Made by a program: the position numbers and the translations under genes. Shown piece by piece: positions 6,171 through 7,291 of a DNA stretch of 7,291 bases. The notes beneath the pieces were generated by a model. The model did not search any database, had not been told where the DNA came from, and was given only the letters and a program-made list of their open reading frames with translations. The stretch comes from Proteobacteria bacterium UBA3588. Its GTDB lineage: Bacteria > Pseudomonadota > Gammaproteobacteria > Thiohalomonadales > Thiohalomonadaceae. Positions within the stretch are counted from its first letter, which is position 1. Every line of letters starts with the position of its first letter. The DNA is taken from assembly GCA_002376325.1 (NCBI GenBank), contig DFMR01000028.1, positions 1 through 7,291 on the forward strand. The letters are read 5' to 3'.

Positions 6171-7250
6171 TTACGCCATGTTGGCCAGAATCGCCTGCTT
6201 CACCGCGCCGAGTTCGGCCTCGACGGTGAGCATCGGCGTGGTGCTCTGCTTGATGGCGGTGTCCGGGTCCTTCAGACCGTGACCGGTGAGGGTACAGACC
6301 ACCTTGCTGCCCTCGGGGATCTTGCCCACCTGGATATCGCGCAGCGCGCCGGTCAGGGAGGTGGCGGAAGCCGGCTCGCAGAACACGCCTTCCTGCTCCG
6401 CCAGCAGCTTCTGCACGGCCAGGATCTCCTCGTCGGTGCACTCGTCGAACCAGCCGTTTGACTCCTTCTGCACCTTCCACGCCTTGTCCCAGCTCTGGGG
6501 ATGGCCGATGCGGATGGCGGTGGCGACGGTCTCGGGATCGTCCACCATGTGGCCGCGCATGAACGGCGCGGCACCGGCGGCCTGGTAGCCCACCATGCGC
6601 GGCGTGTTATTGACGATGCCGTGGTCGCGGTACTCGGTGTAGCCCATCCAGTGGGCGGTGATGTTGCCGGCGTTGCCCACCGGGATGCAGTGGAAATCCG
6701 GGGCGGTGCCCAGCTCCTCGACGATCTCGAAGGCGGCGGTCTTCTGGCCCTGCAGCCGGAACGGGTTGATGGAGTTGACGATGGTCACCGGCGCCTCTTG
6801 CGCCACCTCTTTCACCAGTTGCATACCGGCGTCGAAGTTGCCCCTGATCTGGATCACCACGGCACCGTGGATCATCGCCTGGGCCAGCTTGCCCAGGGCG
6901 ATCTTGCCCTCGGGGATCAGCACGAAGCAGGTGATGCCGGCGCGCGCCGCGTAGGCGGCAGCGGCGGCTGAGGTGTTGCCGGTGGAGGCGCAGATGATCG
7001 CCTTGGAGCCCTCTTCCACCGCCTTGGTCACCGCCATGGTCATGCCGCGGTCCTTGAACGAGCCGGTGGGGTTGAGCCCTTCGTACTTGACGTAGATGTC
7101 CACCTCTTTGCCGATCAGGCGCGGGATGTTGTGCAGCCGGATCAGCGGCGTGTTGCCCTCGCCCAGGCTGATGATGCGGGTGTCGTCGTGCACCGGCAGG
7201 CGGTCACGGTAGCGGTCGATGAGACCGGTGTAGCGGCTACGAAAAGTCAT
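6171..7250 (-). CDS. thrC: Threonine synthase (PLP-dependent)
   Basis: Catalyses the last step of threonine synthesis, converting O-phospho-L-homoserine to L-threonine and phosphate with pyridoxal phosphate, in the cytoplasm. The 359-residue product carries LGEGNTPL (29-36), the PLP lysine K66 in NPTGSFKDRGM (60-70), ASTGNTSAAAAAYAARAG (88-105), the phosphate-binding loop PVGNAGN (190-196), CEPASATS (291-298) and TLTGHGLKD (320-328). The length and sequence style are those of the short Bacillus/Thermus-type enzyme, not the longer E. coli (428) or Pseudomonas type. ATG 7250 is preceded by GAGGA at 4 bases spacing. An ATGA sequence before the start suggests nothing by itself, as the 41 bases upstream do not recognisably encode the end of homoserine dehydrogenase (hom), the usual neighbour. 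A terminator follows directly. Confidence 0.97.
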   Translation of the reverse strand: MTFRSRYTGLIDRYRDRLPVHDDTRIISLGEGNTPLIRLHNIPRLIGKEVDIYVKYEGLNPTGSFKDRGMTMAVTKAVEEGSKAIICASTGNTSAAAAAYAARAGITCFVLIPEGKIALGKLAQAMIHGAVVIQIRGNFDAGMQLVKEVAQEAPVTIVNSINPFRLQGQKTAAFEIVEELGTAPDFHCIPVGNAGNITAHWMGYTEYRDHGIVNNTPRMVGYQAAGAAPFMRGHMVDDPETVATAIRIGHPQSWDKAWKVQKESNGWFDECTDEEILAVQKLLAEQEGVFCEPASATSLTGALRDIQVGKIPEGSKVVCTLTGHGLKDPDTAIKQSTTPMLTVEAELGAVKQAILANMA

Positions 7251-7254
7251 AATG

Positions 7255-7259
7255 TCCTC
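7255..7259 (-). promoter_or_regulatory. Ribosome binding site of thrC
   Basis: GAGGA on the coding strand lies 4 bases before ATG 7250, the best Shine-Dalgarno match next to a start in this window. It supports 7250 over extending the open frame to the right edge. Further upstream (7264-7270) is a run of seven T, and at 7272-7291 a near-repeat GATGCG...GATGCG; I cannot assign a role to either. Confidence 0.7.
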
Positions 7260-7291
7260 ATGCCAAAAAAAGATGCGAGGGACGAGATGCG

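Noticed and set aside
5006..6229. Plus-strand open frame of 407 codons opposite the RpfE-type gene and recJ start
   Set aside because: High-GC antisense frame, Arg/Pro/Gln/Ala-rich, spanning several real gene boundaries; no recognisable domain.
7251..7291. 3' end of an upstream hom gene overlapping thrC by ATGA
   Set aside because: None of the three frames in these 41 bases gives a recognisable homoserine dehydrogenase C-terminus; too short to decide.

Overview
This 7.3 kb window reads as a chromosomal housekeeping segment of a GC-rich gammaproteobacterium. The evidence is the run rpfE-like, recJ, prfB and lysS, which as I recall is shared with Xanthomonas/Xylella, together with a prfB frameshift window that matches the E. 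coli one. A sulfur-oxidising or purple-sulfur (Chromatiales-like) host is a guess from overall feel, not a demonstrated assignment.

All seven protein genes lie on the minus strand, so transcription runs from high to low coordinates. The order is thrC (threonine synthase, complete), an intrinsic terminator, an RpfE-type phosphoglycerate-mutase-like protein, recJ (starting inside the stop of the previous gene, GTGA overlap), a 110-base AT-richer gap with a striking inverted repeat, a three-helix membrane protein of 107 residues, an unrecognised 157-residue soluble protein starting one base after it, a hairpin, prfB with its programmed +1 frameshift, an intergenic palindromic repeat element, and lysS (first 384 codons, cut by the window edge).

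Functionally, thrC makes threonine, recJ works in DNA repair, and prfB and lysS serve translation. The two unknown genes between recJ and prfB are the only part without an assigned role. They appear translationally coupled, are lower in GC than their surroundings, and have a leader in which an upstream 11-base segment is perfectly complementary to the ribosome binding site of the first gene.

No tRNA, rRNA, CRISPR array, transposase or phage gene was seen. No spectacular new system is evident. The most open questions are the unknown gene pair with its structured leader and the palindromic repeat between prfB and lysS. Intergenic gaps are all shorter than 140 bases; nothing over 300 bases lacks a gene.
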